This document shows, one piece after another, positions 1 to 5,417 of a DNA stretch of 6,653 nt. Under the pieces are notes generated by a model. The model made no database searches. It was not told where the DNA came from and was given only the letters and a program-made list of their open reading frames with translations. Positions within the stretch are counted from its first letter, which is position 1. The number at the start of each line of letters is the position of its first letter. The position numbers and the translations under genes were made by a program. This DNA comes from Hydrogenimonas sp. Its GTDB lineage: Bacteria; Campylobacterota; Campylobacteria; Campylobacterales; Hydrogenimonadaceae. The DNA lies in NCBI GenBank assembly GCA_021647345.1, contig JAKIUX010000053.1, positions 1 through 6,653 on the forward strand, written 5' to 3'.

Positions 1-1517
1 AGAGTTTTGGAGCGCCAAGTATCACCAAAGACGGTGTAAGTGTTGCTCGTGAGATTGAGCTTAAAAATACAGTTGAGAATATGGGAGCACAGCTTGTAAA
101 AGAGGTTGCGAGCAAAACAGCTGACGAGGCGGGTGACGGTACTACTACAGCGACCGTTCTTGCTTACAGTATCTTCAAAGAGGGGCTTCGCAACATAACA
201 GCCGGTGCCAACCCAATCGAAGTTAAGCGCGGTATGGACAAAGCCTCCAACGCCATCATCGAAGAGCTTAAAAAGATTGCAAAAGAGGTTAAAGATAAAA
301 AAGAGATCGCTCAAGTTGCAAGCATTTCGGCAAACTCAGATGAGACTATAGGAAGTCTTATAGCGGAAGCTATGGAAAAGGTTGGCAAAGACGGCGTAAT
401 CACTGTCGAGGAGGCGAAAGGTATTATAGATGAGCTTGAAGTGGTCGAGGGAATGCAGTTTGACCGCGGATATCTTAGCCCATACTTCATTACTGATGCA
501 GATAAGATGGAAGCGGTTCTTGAGAACCCTTATATCCTTCTTTACGACAAGAAGATAACAAACCTAAAAGATATTCTTCCCGTTCTTGAGGGGATCCAGC
601 AAAGCGGAAGACCTCTGCTTATAATAGCTGAGGATGTAGAGGGCGAAGCTCTAGCGACACTGGTTGTCAACAAGCTCCGAGGAATCTTGAATATCGCTGC
701 CGTTAAAGCACCAGGATTCGGCGATAGAAGAAAAGCGATGCTTCAAGATATAGCAACTCTTACCGGCGGTACAGTGATAAGCGAAGAGGTTGGCAGAACT
801 CTTGAGAGCGCGACTGTTGCAGACCTTGGTCAGGCGGGCCGAGTTGTAATAGATAAAGACAACACTACTATCGTTGACGGCAAGGGTGACAAAGCAGCGG
901 TAGAGGCTCGCATTAAAGAGATCAAGGTTCAGATAGAAAATACGACAAGCGACTATGACCGCGAAAAGCTTCAAGAGCGCCTTGCAAAACTTAGCGGAGG
1001 AGTCGCAGTCATTAAGGTAGGAGCCGCTACTGAGACAGAGATGAAAGAGAAAAAAGACCGCGTAGACGATGCTCTTTCAGCTACCAAAGCGGCTGTTGAA
1101 GAGGGTATAGTCATAGGCGGCGGTGCGGCTCTGATAAGAGCGGCTGCGAGTGTTAAGCTTGACCTTTGCGGAGATGAGGCAATTGGGGCCGATATCATCT
1201 TGCGAGCTATAAAAGCGCCTCTTAAGCAGATAGCCGAAAATGCAGGCTTTGATGCGGGTGTTGTTGCCAACAGAGTAGAGAATGCCGAAAATGCCAATGA
1301 AGGCTTTAACGCTGCGACAGGAGAGTATGTAGATATGCTTGAAGCTGGCATCATCGACCCTGTAAAAGTGGAGAGAATCGCACTTCAGAACGCAACTTCG
1401 GTAGCGAGCCTGCTTCTTACAACGGAAGCTACGGTAAGCGAAATTAAAGAGGAGAAACCGGCAGCTCCGGCAATGCCTGACATGGGCGGCATGGGTGGTA
1501 TGGGCGGCATGATGTAA
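1..1517 (+). CDS. groEL: Chaperonin GroEL (Hsp60), 5' end cut by the window edge
   Basis: ATP-driven chaperonin subunit that forms 14-mer double rings with GroES and folds cytosolic proteins. The first full codon is at position 3, and the 504 residues present begin at the SFGAP segment, equal to residue 43 of E. coli GroEL, so about 42 N-terminal residues lie outside the window. The internal ATG at 81 is not the start, because homology runs without a break from position 3. Visible family signatures are the ATP site [10 protein letters not shown] with the catalytic Asp, [22 protein letters not shown], the apical [40 protein letters not shown], the second catalytic Asp in GDEAIG (E. coli D398) and GGG near the C-terminus. 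The tail is the usual Gly-Met repeat ending GGMM. Its sequence matches Campylobacterota best. groES should lie just upstream, out of view. Nothing suggests a pseudogene. Confidence 0.98.
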   Translation, partial: SFGAPSITKDGVSVAREIELKNTVENMGAQLVKEVASKTADEAGDGTTTATVLAYSIFKEGLRNITAGANPIEVKRGMDKASNAIIEELKKIAKEVKDKKEIAQVASISANSDETIGSLIAEAMEKVGKDGVITVEEAKGIIDELEVVEGMQFDRGYLSPYFITDADKMEAVLENPYILLYDKKITNLKDILPVLEGIQQSGRPLLIIAEDVEGEALATLVVNKLRGILNIAAVKAPGFGDRRKAMLQDIATLTGGTVISEEVGRTLESATVADLGQAGRVVIDKDNTTIVDGKGDKAAVEARIKEIKVQIENTTSDYDREKLQERLAKLSGGVAVIKVGAATETEMKEKKDRVDDALSATKAAVEEGIVIGGGAALIRAAASVKLDLCGDEAIGADIILRAIKAPLKQIAENAGFDAGVVANRVENAENANEGFNAATGEYVDMLEAGIIDPVKVERIALQNATSVASLLLTTEATVSEIKEEKPAAPAMPDMGGMGGMGGMM

Positions 1518-1551
1518 GCCCCCGTTGCTACCTCTATATCTACAAAATAGC

Positions 1552-1581
1552 GGCGGCTCTTCCAGCCGCCATCTTCTCTTT
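1552..1581 (+). terminator. Stem-loop behind groEL, probable terminator
   Basis: Perfect 7-bp inverted repeat, GGCGGCT at 1552-1558 and AGCCGCC at 1564-1570, with a 5-nt loop, 34 nt after the groEL stop. It is followed by a pyrimidine-rich stretch (ATCTTCTCTTT) rather than a pure T run, so it is a plausible but imperfect intrinsic terminator for groEL. Confidence 0.6.
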
Positions 1582-1653
1582 ATCTTCTAAATACTATTTA
1601 CCAATTTGCAAAGTTTCAGTACAATTTATCTCTCACAGTATCAAATGATAGAT

Positions 1654-1659
1654 TATAAT
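1654..1659 (+). promoter_or_regulatory. Candidate -10 box for the sirtuin-lipoprotein operon
   Basis: A TATAAT hexamer lies 87 nt before the sirtuin ATG in the 229-bp gap after groEL. No good -35 (TTGACA-like) is seen 16-18 nt upstream, which is common in Campylobacterota sigma-70 promoters. The rest of the gap is AT-rich with no gene or RNA that I can recognise. The sirtuin ribosome binding site is AAAGG at 1735-1739. Confidence 0.4.
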
Positions 1660-1746
1660 GTTGAATAAAAGATGGAAGCTGCGCCTTTTTTATCAAACTT
1701 TCGAATAATGAATAACTAGATAGACAAAAATAGTAAAGGTTGTTGT

Positions 1747-2562
1747 ATGAGCACTTATGAAGAGGCGGCTAAAGCTTTAAAAGATGCCGATGCTCTGCTT
1801 ATAACTGCCGGTGCGGGCATGGGGGTAGATTCAGGGCTGCCCGATTTTAGAGGTAACGAGGGGTTTTGGAGAGCCTACCCCGTCGCCAAAAGGCTTGGAC
1901 TAAGTTTTGTTGAACTCGCCAATCCCAGATGGTTCGACGAGGACCCCTCCCTTGCATGGGCATTCTACGGACACAGACTTCATCTTTACAGAGAGACCGA
2001 ACCGCATAAAGGTTTTAAAATGCTTCTTGATTGCGCTAAAGGTAAAGATGAGTGGTTCGTTTTTACATCCAATGTAGACGGACAGTTTCAAAAGGCAGGT
2101 TTCGATGAAGATAGAGTCTATGAGTGCCATGGATCGATTCACCATCTTCAATGTACGGTATGCAGTAGCGGAATATGGAGTGCGGAAGGGGTCGAAATTT
2201 CTATAGATATGGAGAGCTTTAAGGCTTTAAAGTGGCCAAAATGCAAAGAGTGCGGCTCTACGGCAAGGCCTAATATATTGATGTTCGGCGACTGGGGGTG
2301 GGATTCTGCCCGAAGTGATGACCAAGAGGAGAGGTTCGATGACTTTTTGCAAAGGTGTATCGTGAAAAAGTTGAAGCTTGTAGTAGTTGAGATCGGTGCC
2401 GGTACCGCCGTACCAACTGTAAGAATCACTGGGGAGAAAATTGCATCTATATATGGCGCAAAGCTTATTAGAATCAATCCGAGGGACTTTTATATAGATT
2501 CAAATATCGGCTGGGGCTTTAGCTTTGGCGCAGTTGACGGAATAAGAAAGCTATTATTATGA
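1747..2562 (+). CDS. SIR2-family NAD-dependent protein deacylase, non-canonical subgroup
   Basis: Predicted cytosolic sirtuin of 271 aa, expected to use NAD+ to remove acyl groups from protein lysines; substrates are unknown. Seen motifs: NAD-binding GAGMGVDSGLPDFRG (22-36), TSNVDG (107-112) where most sirtuins have TQNVDG, catalytic His128 in ECHGS, zinc ligands C136/C139 and C166/C169, RPNILMFGD (174-182) for the usual RPNIVWFGE, GTA (219-221) where GTS is usual, and RINP (242-245). The catalytic His and all four Cys are intact, so the enzyme is probably active, but the NAD-pocket changes leave room for a different acyl preference or ADP-ribosyl transfer. No macrodomain partner is visible. 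The start is supported by AAAGG 7 nt upstream. Its stop overlaps the next gene's ATG by 4 bp (ATGA), suggesting translational coupling. Confidence 0.88.
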   Translation: MSTYEEAAKALKDADALLITAGAGMGVDSGLPDFRGNEGFWRAYPVAKRLGLSFVELANPRWFDEDPSLAWAFYGHRLHLYRETEPHKGFKMLLDCAKGKDEWFVFTSNVDGQFQKAGFDEDRVYECHGSIHHLQCTVCSSGIWSAEGVEISIDMESFKALKWPKCKECGSTARPNILMFGDWGWDSARSDDQEERFDDFLQRCIVKKLKLVVVEIGAGTAVPTVRITGEKIASIYGAKLIRINPRDFYIDSNIGWGFSFGAVDGIRKLLL

Positions 2563-2825
2563 AAAGATCACTCTTTTTTCTTTTGTCGGTATATATTTTA
2601 CTTTTTGTCGGATGTGCTTCAAGTAAAAAGCCATCTTTATCATACCAAGCAGGATATAAGGATGGATGTGAAGTAGGGCGTGAATATTGGGAGAACTCTT
2701 TAGTAGCAGAGATGAAATACAAAGAGATTTCAAAAAAAGAACCCCTCTATAAAAATGGTTGGCTCGATGGACTTGACAGCTGTTACGAAGATGTTGAGTT
2801 GGAGGTGTGGATGGAGCGTCCTTGA
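2559..2825 (+). CDS. Small lipoprotein with duplicated YxxG[YW]xDG motif, function unknown
   Basis: I do not recognise a named family. The 88-aa product starts with a lysine/arginine and a hydrophobic stretch (residues 5-17) ending in the lipobox-like FVGC with the lipidation cysteine at position 19, so the mature protein should be about 70 residues anchored in a membrane. The mature part holds two copies of Y-x-x-G-[Y/W]-x-D-G, at 29-36 and 64-71, exactly 35 residues apart, with a Cys following at 37 and 75. The two cysteines might form a disulfide. The start overlaps the sirtuin stop (ATGA), so the genes are co-transcribed, although a cytosolic deacylase and an exported lipoprotein have no obvious shared task. 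The gene ends 22 bp from the convergent repressor gene. Confidence 0.8.
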   Translation: MKRSLFFLLSVYILLFVGCASSKKPSLSYQAGYKDGCEVGREYWENSLVAEMKYKEISKKEPLYKNGWLDGLDSCYEDVELEVWMERP

Positions 2826-2847
2826 AGCGAGAAGCTTAAGCAAGCCT

Positions 2848-3249
2848 CTATTGACATTCGGGACATACTCCTCTTAATGTGATAAAGCTCTCTTTTATGT
2901 CGTAGCCGCTTAGCTTTTTAGCCTCTTCTATCACCTTTTCGGTTCCTATGCATATATCTTCAATCTTGCCGCATTTTTCGCAAACCATATGCAGGTGAGG
3001 CTCTTTTATAAGCTCGAAGACAGATTTTGTCTTTGGAATCTTAACCTCTTGAATAAGACCGCTCTCGATCATCTGGTTGATATTTTTGTATATTGTGGCC
3101 AACGATACGCTAGGAAATTCTTCAAGCATATGACTATATAGATCTTCTATATTTATATGCCCATACTCTTCAAGCATCGAAACGATTTTGATGCGTTGAG
3201 GCGTAGCTTTGAGATGGTGCTCTTTCAGCAGTTCGGCAGTTTCGTGCAT
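2848..3249 (-). CDS. perR: Fur-family peroxide/metal-responsive repressor, PerR-like
   Basis: Cytosolic DNA-binding metalloregulator of 133 aa, a normal size for PerR/Fur. The N-terminal winged helix contains KATPQR (14-19) and the recognition segment SLATIYKNINQM (49-60). The structural zinc site is two CxxC pairs, C90/C93 and C129/C132. Aligned by eye to Bacillus PerR, the regulatory metal ligands would be H31, E79, H85, H87 and D98. Glu at 79 is Fur-like where Bacillus PerR has Asp85, while Asp at 98 matches PerR Asp104, the residue linked to peroxide sensing. Overall resemblance is to Campylobacter PerR. It is divergent from the Dps-like ferritin and shares a 182-bp operator-rich region, so it probably represses both that gene and itself. 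The start is supported by GAGGGG (minus strand, 3255-3260) 5 nt before the ATG. A zinc- or iron-sensing relative remains possible. Confidence 0.9.
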   Translation of the reverse strand: MHETAELLKEHHLKATPQRIKIVSMLEEYGHINIEDLYSHMLEEFPSVSLATIYKNINQMIESGLIQEVKIPKTKSVFELIKEPHLHMVCEKCGKIEDICIGTEKVIEEAKKLSGYDIKESFITLRGVCPECQ

Positions 3250-3278
3250 CTTTTCCCCTCACCTAATAGCTAAATGGA

Positions 3279-3284
3279 ATTATA
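3279..3284 (-). promoter_or_regulatory. Candidate -10 box for the repressor gene
   Basis: TATAAT on the minus strand, 29 nt before the repressor ATG. A TTGATA on the same strand (3298-3303) is only 13 nt away, too close for a standard -35, so only the -10 is proposed. Confidence 0.35.
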
Positions 3285-3314
3285 TCGCTATTTATTTTAT
3301 CAACAGTTTATACA

Positions 3315-3327
3315 TTAAATTATTTAA
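3315..3327. promoter_or_regulatory. Operator-like palindrome 1, TTAAAT-T-ATTTAA
   Basis: Perfect 6-1-6 inverted repeat in the region between the divergent repressor and ferritin genes. Its centre AATTATTT recurs in the three sites that follow. The odd-centred layout matches Fur/PerR boxes (7-1-7), so it may be bound by the adjacent repressor; this is inference. Confidence 0.4.
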
Positions 3328-3330
3328 CAG

Positions 3331-3344
3331 TATAATTATTTATA
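3331..3344. promoter_or_regulatory. Operator-like site 2, resembles a PerR box
   Basis: TATAATTATTTATA is an imperfect inverted repeat that agrees with the first two thirds of the Bacillus Per box (TTATAATNATTATAA) and contains the AATTATTT core. Its TATAAT could instead be a -10 element for the ferritin gene. Confidence 0.35.
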
Positions 3345-3353
3345 GGTGGCTGA

Positions 3354-3374
3354 AAAAGAAAATTATTTTCTTTT
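3354..3374. promoter_or_regulatory. Operator-like palindrome 3, 21-bp perfect 10-1-10 repeat
   Basis: AAAAGAAAAT, a single T, then ATTTTCTTTT: a perfect odd-centred palindrome. The inner GAAAATTATTTTC resembles the 7-1-7 Fur box, GATAAT-N-ATTATC. It lies where the -35 region of the proposed ferritin promoter would be, a good position for repression. Confidence 0.55.
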
Positions 3375-3385
3375 AAGGCTTATTA

Positions 3386-3391
3386 TATAAT
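3386..3391 (+). promoter_or_regulatory. Candidate -10 box of the Dps-like ferritin gene
   Basis: TATAAT inside an AT-rich run, predicting a start of transcription near 3398 and a leader of about 34 nt. It overlaps the left arm of palindrome 4, and its -35 region overlaps palindrome 3. No good -35 hexamer is visible. The gene's ribosome binding site AAAGGAG is at 3420-3426, 5 nt before the ATG. Confidence 0.5.
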
Positions 3392-3412
3392 AATTCTCAA
3401 AAGAGAATTATT
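3389..3412. promoter_or_regulatory. Operator-like palindrome 4, 24-bp perfect 10-4-10 repeat
   Basis: Arms AATAATTCTC and GAGAATTATT around AAAA, ending 19 nt before the ferritin ATG. It overlaps the proposed -10 and transcription start, so it reads more naturally as a DNA operator than as an RNA hairpin. AGAGAATTATTTTC at its right end repeats AGAAAATTATTTTC of palindrome 3 with one mismatch, 45 bp apart. Confidence 0.6.
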
Positions 3413-3431
3413 TTCCAATAAAGGAGACAGG

Positions 3432-3947
3432 ATGGCAAGCAGAGGAAACTCTATAATCAAAGGTGTTGAGATAGATGAGGTGATCAAACTGCTTAACAGG
3501 GCGTATGCCGACGAGTGGCTCGCTTACTACCAATACTATATAGAGAGTAAAGTGGTAAAAGGAATCATGAAAGATGCGGCGATAGCGGAACTTGACAAGC
3601 ATGCGGCAGATGAGCTAAGACATGCCGGAATGGTGGCTGAGCGAATAATTCAGCTTGGAGGGACTCCTATTTTAAACCCAAAAGAGTGGTTTGAGATGAC
3701 AAACTGCGGCTACGACGCTCCGAGAGATTTCGATGTGTTGAAGATTCTTGAGGATGCTATAAAGGGTGAGCAGTGCGCTATAGGGGTTTATAGTCAGATA
3801 GCCGAATTGACGCAGGGAAAAGACATCGTCACATATGATATAGTGAGCCAAATATTGGCCGATGAGGTGGAGCATGAAGAGGATCTCGTGGCACTGCATG
3901 AAGATATAACAGAGTTTATAGAACAGATTAAAGGATCTATCTCATGA
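3432..3947 (+). CDS. Dps-like ferritin (DPSL/thioferritin type)
   Basis: Ferritin-like four-helix-bundle protein of 171 aa, expected to oxidise Fe(II) with hydrogen peroxide and store iron in a 12-mer cage, limiting Fenton damage in the cytosol. Candidate di-iron ligands are E28, E61 and H64 (ExxH), E113, and E145 and H148 (ExxH). This is the bacterioferritin-like centre inside each subunit, not the interface centre of true Dps. Two cysteines, C92 (NCGYD) and C115 (GEQCA), sit near the third helix with the spacing type described for archaeal and bacterial DPSL proteins, where they lie near the metal site. No haem ligand or C-terminal rubredoxin domain is present within this ORF. It is divergent from the PerR-like gene, has palindromes over its promoter and a strong AAAGGAG site, and is followed at once by a rubredoxin-like ORF. 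A rubrerythrin-type peroxidase is the main alternative. Confidence 0.82.
   Translation: MASRGNSIIKGVEIDEVIKLLNRAYADEWLAYYQYYIESKVVKGIMKDAAIAELDKHAADELRHAGMVAERIIQLGGTPILNPKEWFEMTNCGYDAPRDFDVLKILEDAIKGEQCAIGVYSQIAELTQGKDIVTYDIVSQILADEVEHEEDLVALHEDITEFIEQIKGSIS
3930..3935 (+). promoter_or_regulatory. Shine-Dalgarno (AAAGGA) pointing to a start at 3944
   Basis: AAAGGA lies inside the end of the ferritin gene, 8 nt before the ATG at 3944 that overlaps the ferritin TGA. It is 18 nt from the ATG at 3954 that opens the rubredoxin-like frame, too far to serve that codon well. This is the main sign that translation was meant to begin at 3944. Confidence 0.6.
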
Positions 3948-3953
3948 GAGAGT

Positions 3954-4106
3954 ATGAAACCTATAGATGCAATCAAGTGCGGCAATGAGGAGGAGTTTTG
4001 GGTCTGTGAAGTGTGCGGTCATGTTCACCGCGGCAAAAAAGTGCCCAAAGCGTGCCCTTTATGCAAAGCTCCGCAAGAGTATTTTAAGCGTGAGCATCTG
4101 TGCTAA
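3954..4106 (+). CDS. Rubredoxin-like small metal-ribbon protein, apparent 5' frameshift
   Basis: A 50-aa product resembling the C-terminal rubredoxin domain of rubrerythrins: WVCEVCGHVHRG (16-27), then CPLC (34-37) and a Tyr-Phe near the end. C18, C21, C34 and C37 would hold one iron or zinc. The probable role is electron transfer to the preceding ferritin-like protein, or to a peroxidase. The start is doubtful. The ATG at 3954 has no spaced Shine-Dalgarno, while the ATG at 3944 overlaps the ferritin stop and has one, but its frame stops after 14 codons (MREYETYRCNQVRQ). Removing one base near 3974-3977 joins the two frames into a 53-aa protein reading YRCNQCG before the ribbon, so a one-base insertion, sequencing error or +1 frameshift is likely. 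As written, the ORF is in the same frame as the ferritin, three codons (TGA and two sense) apart. It was identified by translating the gap by eye. Confidence 0.75.
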   Translation: MKPIDAIKCGNEEEFWVCEVCGHVHRGKKVPKACPLCKAPQEYFKREHLC

Positions 4107-4116
4107 AGCTTTAATC

Positions 4117-4139
4117 GACCGGTAGAGCGCCTGCCGGTC
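4117..4139. other. Stem-loop after the ferritin-rubredoxin pair
   Basis: GACCGGTAG (4117-4125) and CTGCCGGTC (4131-4139) pair over 9 bp with one G-U, around a 5-nt loop, 10 nt after the stop. No T tract follows on either strand, so it may end transcription by another route or protect the mRNA 3' end. A canonical intrinsic terminator is not claimed. Confidence 0.5.
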
Positions 4140-4183
4140 AATAAAATAGCGGTAAGTTAAAAAGAGATATTTGTTTATTACGC

Positions 4184-4191
4184 TATAAAAT
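4184..4191 (+). promoter_or_regulatory. Candidate -10 region for the cytochrome c peroxidase gene
   Basis: TATAAAAT, 80 nt before the peroxidase ATG, with no convincing -35. A second option is GATAAT at 4229-4234. Between them and the gene lies a 12-bp perfect palindrome, AATTTTAAAATT at 4232-4243, of unknown meaning. The ribosome binding site AAGGAG is at 4260-4265. The 165-bp gap before the gene shows no other feature. Confidence 0.35.
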
Positions 4192-4271
4192 GGGATTAAG
4201 TTTATCCTTTTAAGGAAAATTTTTATTAGATAATTTTAAAATTCTAAAACAAAAAAGATAAGGAGAGAAAG

Positions 4272-5303
4272 ATGAAAAAGATGACTGTTCTGTTTAGTGC
4301 CGCGGCTATTATCGGTGTCAGCGCAGTAGCGGCTGAAGCTTTAATACAAAAAGCCAAAAATGCGGGGCTTAAACCTATACCGGAAAGCAAAACAGAGCTT
4401 TATAAGCTCATAGATAACCCTAAAAACCCAATTACAGATGCTAAAGTTGAACTTGGAAAGAAGCTCTATTTTGATCCAAGGCTCAGCAAAAGCGGGCTTA
4501 TAAGCTGTAACACATGCCACAACCTCGCTACAGGCGGAGTTGACGGAGTCGATGCGGCTACGGGGCATAAGTGGACTGCCAACCCACACCACCTGAATTC
4601 GCCTACTGTGTACAATGCGGTATTTTTTGAAAAGCAGTTTTGGGATGGAAGAAGCCCCGATCTTGAAGATCAGGCGCAAGGTCCTATTCAGGCAGCCCCT
4701 GAGATGGCAGCTACACCTGAGCATGTCGAAAAGGTTGTCAACTCAATTCCTGAATATGTAAAAGCTTTTAAAAAAGCTTACAACGATCCAAACTTCAAAC
4801 CGAAGTTTAAAGATGTGGCCGACGTAATAGCTGTCTTTGAAAGAACCCTTGTTACTCCTTCAAGATACGATAAATATCTTGCCGGATGCGACAAAGCTCT
4901 TAGCAAGGAGGAGAAAGAGGGTCTTAAAATCTTTATAGATAAAGGGTGCGTAAGCTGCCATACAGGAATAGCGCTAGGCGGATCGATGCAGCCGTTTCCT
5001 GCTGTAGGCAAATATAAGTATGCCAATATAGGGGACTTCAAAGGCGATAAAAACGGAATGGTTAAAACACCGACTTTGAGGAATATTCTTGAGACTAGAC
5101 CATACTTCCACAACGGAGCTGTATGGAGCATAGAGGAGGCCATTAAGATAATGGGTGAGACGCAGCTTGGTGTGAAGATCACCGATAAAGAGGCTAAAAA
5201 GATAAAAGCCTTCTTCGGCGCACTAACAGGCGAGAAGCCTTATGTCAGATACCCGATGCTTCCTGCAAGCACAGATAAAACCCCAAAGCCTGACTTAAAC
5301 TAA
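4272..5303 (+). CDS. ccp: Periplasmic dihaem cytochrome c peroxidase
   Basis: Reduces hydrogen peroxide to water in the periplasm with electrons from small c-type cytochromes. The 343-aa product has a signal peptide (1-21, cleavage probably after AVAA) and two haem-binding motifs, CNTCH (79-83) for the low-potential peroxidatic haem and CVSCH (226-230) for the electron-accepting haem. H99 in TGHKW is 16 residues after the first haem His, as is Pseudomonas His71, the removable distal ligand. QFWDGR (122-127) and GPIQAAPEM (137-145, with catalytic Glu144) are typical. M263, just before KTPTLRN, is the likely distal ligand of the second haem, and PYFHNG (277-282) is the conserved end motif. It stands alone between a candidate promoter and a strong terminator, next to the PerR-ferritin block. 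MauG-like proteins share the fold but usually lack the Met ligand, so peroxidase is favoured. Confidence 0.95.
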   Translation: MKKMTVLFSAAAIIGVSAVAAEALIQKAKNAGLKPIPESKTELYKLIDNPKNPITDAKVELGKKLYFDPRLSKSGLISCNTCHNLATGGVDGVDAATGHKWTANPHHLNSPTVYNAVFFEKQFWDGRSPDLEDQAQGPIQAAPEMAATPEHVEKVVNSIPEYVKAFKKAYNDPNFKPKFKDVADVIAVFERTLVTPSRYDKYLAGCDKALSKEEKEGLKIFIDKGCVSCHTGIALGGSMQPFPAVGKYKYANIGDFKGDKNGMVKTPTLRNILETRPYFHNGAVWSIEEAIKIMGETQLGVKITDKEAKKIKAFFGALTGEKPYVRYPMLPASTDKTPKPDLN

Positions 5304-5304
5304 A

Positions 5305-5335
5305 AAGGAGCCCAATTGCGGGCTCTTTATTTTTT
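5305..5335 (+). terminator. Intrinsic terminator of the peroxidase gene
   Basis: Perfect stem GAGCCC (5308-5313) and GGGCTC (5320-5325), extended outward by one G-U and two A-T pairs, with a 6-nt loop, followed by TTTATTTTTT. It begins directly after the stop codon. Confidence 0.92.
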
Positions 5336-5417
5336 GATTGCAGAACCTCTTTTGCAAACAGACTCTTCTAAATATAGCAATATCTCTAAAACTTATCTAA
5401 TTTAATCAAATTACCAA

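Noticed and set aside
81..83. ATG at 81 as the groEL start
   Set aside because: GroEL homology continues in frame upstream to position 3 (SFGAP through IEL), so the gene is cut by the window edge and this Met is internal.
651..1354. Minus-strand open frames inside groEL
   Set aside because: They lie wholly opposite a strongly conserved gene, have no recognisable domains and no ribosome site, and are shadows of its codon bias.
1606..1625. TTGCAA and TACAAT as a -35/-10 promoter pair
   Set aside because: The spacing is only 8 nt, far short of 16-18.
1686..1691. T run before the sirtuin as an intrinsic terminator
   Set aside because: No stable GC-rich stem lies directly before it.
3389..3412. 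24-bp palindrome as an RNA thermometer or attenuator
   Set aside because: The likely transcription start falls inside it, so the transcript would lack the left arm. A DNA operator fits better.
3945..3947. TGA as a selenocysteine codon joining ferritin and rubredoxin
   Set aside because: TGA is an ordinary stop here (the sirtuin, lipoprotein and NosL genes end with it). The position has no redox motif needing Sec, and no SECIS-like stem-loop is seen directly after it.
5336..5417. Gap between the peroxidase terminator and the minus-strand operon
   Set aside because: Searched for a small gene, tRNA or second terminator. Only a weak AATTT/AAATT repeat was found, not enough to call.
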